This document shows, piece after piece, positions 13,079 through 14,512 of a stretch of DNA of 14,512 nucleotides (position 1 is the first letter of the stretch; the number at the start of each line of letters is the position of its first letter). Source of the stretch: Chloroflexota bacterium (GTDB lineage: Bacteria > Chloroflexota > Anaerolineae > Anaerolineales > UBA4823). Below the pieces are notes generated by a model that saw nothing but the letters and a program-made list of their open reading frames with translations, was not told where the DNA came from and did not search any database. Both the position numbers and the translations under genes were made by a program. Location: NCBI GenBank assembly GCA_012798185.1, contig JAAZNS010000226.1, forward strand, positions 1 to 14,512, written 5' to 3'.

Positions 13079-13993
13079 TTACACTTTCTCCGCCACTTTT
13101 TCTCCAATTAGCCCGGTTGGACGGACGATCAGGATGATGATCAAGATCACGAAAACGAAGACGTTTTTCCATTGTCCGGAAACAAATCCTTCGAAGAGTG
13201 CTTCAAGGATACCTAGCAGAATGCCGCCTATCATTGCCCCCGGAATATTACCAATGCCTCCCATAATTGTGGCGGTGAAGGCTTTTAAGCCATATCCCCA
13301 ACCCATTGTAAAAATTATGCGGCTGTAATTTAATCCAGCGAAGACGCCCGCCAGAGCGCCCAGAGCTGGTCCAACCGAGAAAACAAAGAGGATGATGGTA
13401 CGGAAATTGATTCCCATTAAAGTGGCAGTATCCCGATCCAGGGCAGTTGCTCTTACTGCTGATCCAAATAATGTTTTTTCCACAATATAATAGATCAATG
13501 CCATTAGCCCCCAGCAAATACCGATGGTAACAAGTTTAATATATGTGATATGTACATCACCAAATAATAACAAGCTGCCGGTAGGAATGCTGGTCTGCGG
13601 ATACGCTTGAAAGCGTGGGCTCCAAATAGCCATGATGCCGTTGGAAATGAAGATCGAAGCGCCCAGGGCAGAAACAACCAGGGGCAAGCGTCCGGCTTTA
13701 TAAACCGGGCGGTAAGCCACTCGTTCGGTAATAAGCCCGCCAATACCTAATCCCACCATAGCTCCTACGATAGCAACAACAATTCCCCCCCAGATGCCAA
13801 ATGTTCTGGTTACCCATCCGGAACCGAATACCAGGATAGCATAACCGAGGTAACTGCCCAGGGTGAAAAAGTCGCCGTGGGCGAAGTTGATGAGTTTCAT
13901 AACCCCATAGACCATGGAATATCCCATAGCCACTAATGCGTAAAATGATCCAATGGTCAAGCCATTGGTAAGCTGCTCAAGGAGCAATTGCAT
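13079..13993 (-). CDS. livH: HAAT importer permease LivH
   Basis: First membrane subunit of the importer, forming the translocation path with LivM. The 304-residue protein starts MQLLLEQLTNGLTIGSFYAL and has LivH hallmarks: GYSMVYGVMKLINFAHGDFFTLGSYLGY (about 24-51), ERVAYRPVYKAGRLPLVVSALG and the ATPase-coupling loop FGSAVRATALDRDTATLMGIN. The helix ends in KAFTATIMGGIGNIPGA, followed by LIVRPTGLIGEK. About eight hydrophobic segments are visible. ATG 13993 has GGAGG six bases upstream. It lies 123 bases downstream of the binding-protein gene with a stem-loop between, and three bases before livM-livG. Confidence 0.95.
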   Translation of the reverse strand: MQLLLEQLTNGLTIGSFYALVAMGYSMVYGVMKLINFAHGDFFTLGSYLGYAILVFGSGWVTRTFGIWGGIVVAIVGAMVGLGIGGLITERVAYRPVYKAGRLPLVVSALGASIFISNGIMAIWSPRFQAYPQTSIPTGSLLLFGDVHITYIKLVTIGICWGLMALIYYIVEKTLFGSAVRATALDRDTATLMGINFRTIILFVFSVGPALGALAGVFAGLNYSRIIFTMGWGYGLKAFTATIMGGIGNIPGAMIGGILLGILEALFEGFVSGQWKNVFVFVILIIILIVRPTGLIGEKVAEKV

Positions 13994-14040
13994 AGAAAGC
14001 CTCCTAGTTCAAGGGTGGAGTCAGAAATCCCAGGAATTCT

Positions 14041-14080
14041 CTCCTCCCCCAATTCTAATAATTGTGAATTGGGAGAGGAG
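14041..14080 (-). promoter_or_regulatory. Stem-loop between the binding-protein gene and livH
   Basis: CTCCTC-C-CCCAATTC (14041-14055) and GAATTGGG-A-GAGGAG (14066-14080) pair in 14 bp with one C-A mismatch around a 10-base loop. No T-tract follows on the minus strand. Such mid-operon stems commonly protect the upstream binding-protein mRNA or cause partial termination, giving more binding protein than permease; that role is inferred here. Confidence 0.55.
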
Positions 14081-14116
14081 GAGAAGAGCTGTAAATTACA
14101 TCAGATTTTTGACGAC

Positions 14117-14512
14117 CTATTTGGGGTAAAGTTCCAATTTGCCTTCGTCGTTATAGATATATGCATAGTATGGAATATCCTTGCGGTCGCCGCGGTCGGT
14201 GAACATAAGTGGTCCAGTGATGCCCTTTGCATCGGTCATGGACCTCATCGCCTGGGCAACTGCATCTGGGTCAGTGCTGCCGGCTTTGCCAATAGCTGCT
14301 ACCAGGGCATTGAGTGCGTCGGCTGCGTAAACAGCCCAGATCGAGCCTGGTAATTCATTGTATTTCGCTTTATATGCGTCCATGAACTCAATTGATTCGG
14401 GGTAATCCAGGAATTGCGGCATTGGCTCATTGAGATGGATTGAACCTTTGATAACATCCACACCAGCGATTTTCTCGAATTCGGGGGTTGGTACCGAGTT
14501 GTTGCCGACGAA
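14117..14512 (-). CDS. livK: HAAT importer periplasmic substrate-binding protein, C-terminal 131 residues (runs off the right edge)
   Basis: C-terminal part of a Leu/Ile/Val-binding-protein-type (Peripla_BP_6) receptor that delivers ligand to the LivH/LivM/LivG/LivF complex. The visible part opens with FVGNNSVPTPEFEKIAGVDV, a typical second-lobe segment. It continues through IEFMDAYKAKYNELPGSIWAVYAADALNALVAAI and the family end GITGPLMFTDRGDRKDIPYYAYIYN, and stops at 14117. The signal peptide and most ligand contacts are outside the window, so the substrate (branched-chain amino acid, amide or urea) cannot be decided. It is the first visible gene of the importer operon; the operon promoter must lie to the right. 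Confidence 0.92.
   Translation of the reverse strand, partial: FVGNNSVPTPEFEKIAGVDVIKGSIHLNEPMPQFLDYPESIEFMDAYKAKYNELPGSIWAVYAADALNALVAAIGKAGSTDPDAVAQAMRSMTDAKGITGPLMFTDRGDRKDIPYYAYIYNDEGKLELYPK

Overview
The window is ordinary chromosomal bacterial DNA with moderately AT-rich intergenic regions. Promoters have clear TTGACA/TATAAT-type elements and genes mostly have strong AGGAG ribosome sites. The gene content, the protein style (MetG, the short group 1 sigma factor, the basic N-terminal extension of L35, the fused LivM-LivG) and the codon use resemble Chloroflexota, probably Anaerolineae. That placement is an inference from memory of these families, not a measured result. I see no insertion sequence, prophage or CRISPR array.

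Layout. Positions 1-3107 read on the minus strand: a DUF177/YceD protein, a primary-type sigma-70 factor, then the 5' part of metG, which runs off the left edge. Positions 3259-6600 read on the plus strand: an XTP/dITP pyrophosphatase, a membrane-bound GAF-domain sensor histidine kinase with no response regulator beside it, and an alpha/beta hydrolase. A tRNA-Val(GAC) follows with its own promoter and a probable terminator, then the translation operon infC-rpmI-rplT (6937-8230) closed by a strong terminator. After about 300 bases of AT-rich non-coding DNA comes a two-gene operon (8591-10311) of a DUF1232-like small protein and a secreted, probably lipid-anchored calcineurin-type phosphoesterase. 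Positions 10426-14512 are on the minus strand: a branched-chain amino acid (or amide/urea-type) ABC importer in the order binding protein (partial), LivH, a LivM-LivG fusion, LivF.

The most striking element is the leader between the sigma factor and metG (about 987-1234, minus strand). A TTGACA promoter is followed by a short ORF with four Met codons in its first eight. Three sequence arms follow (GGACAGCCC, GGGCTGTCC, GGACAGCCC). The last two form an intrinsic terminator only 25 bases before the metG start, and the first can pair with the second to prevent that. An additional stem can sequester the first arm. This is the full geometry of a peptide-coded transcription attenuator sensing charged tRNA-Met in front of methionyl-tRNA synthetase, and I know of no description of it in this lineage.

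Other points of interest are a likely AUC start for infC, a likely AUA start for livF, a folded leader directly abutting the rplT ribosome site (candidate L20 operator), a palindrome overlapping the sigma-factor ribosome site, and an apparently leaderless start for the histidine kinase.
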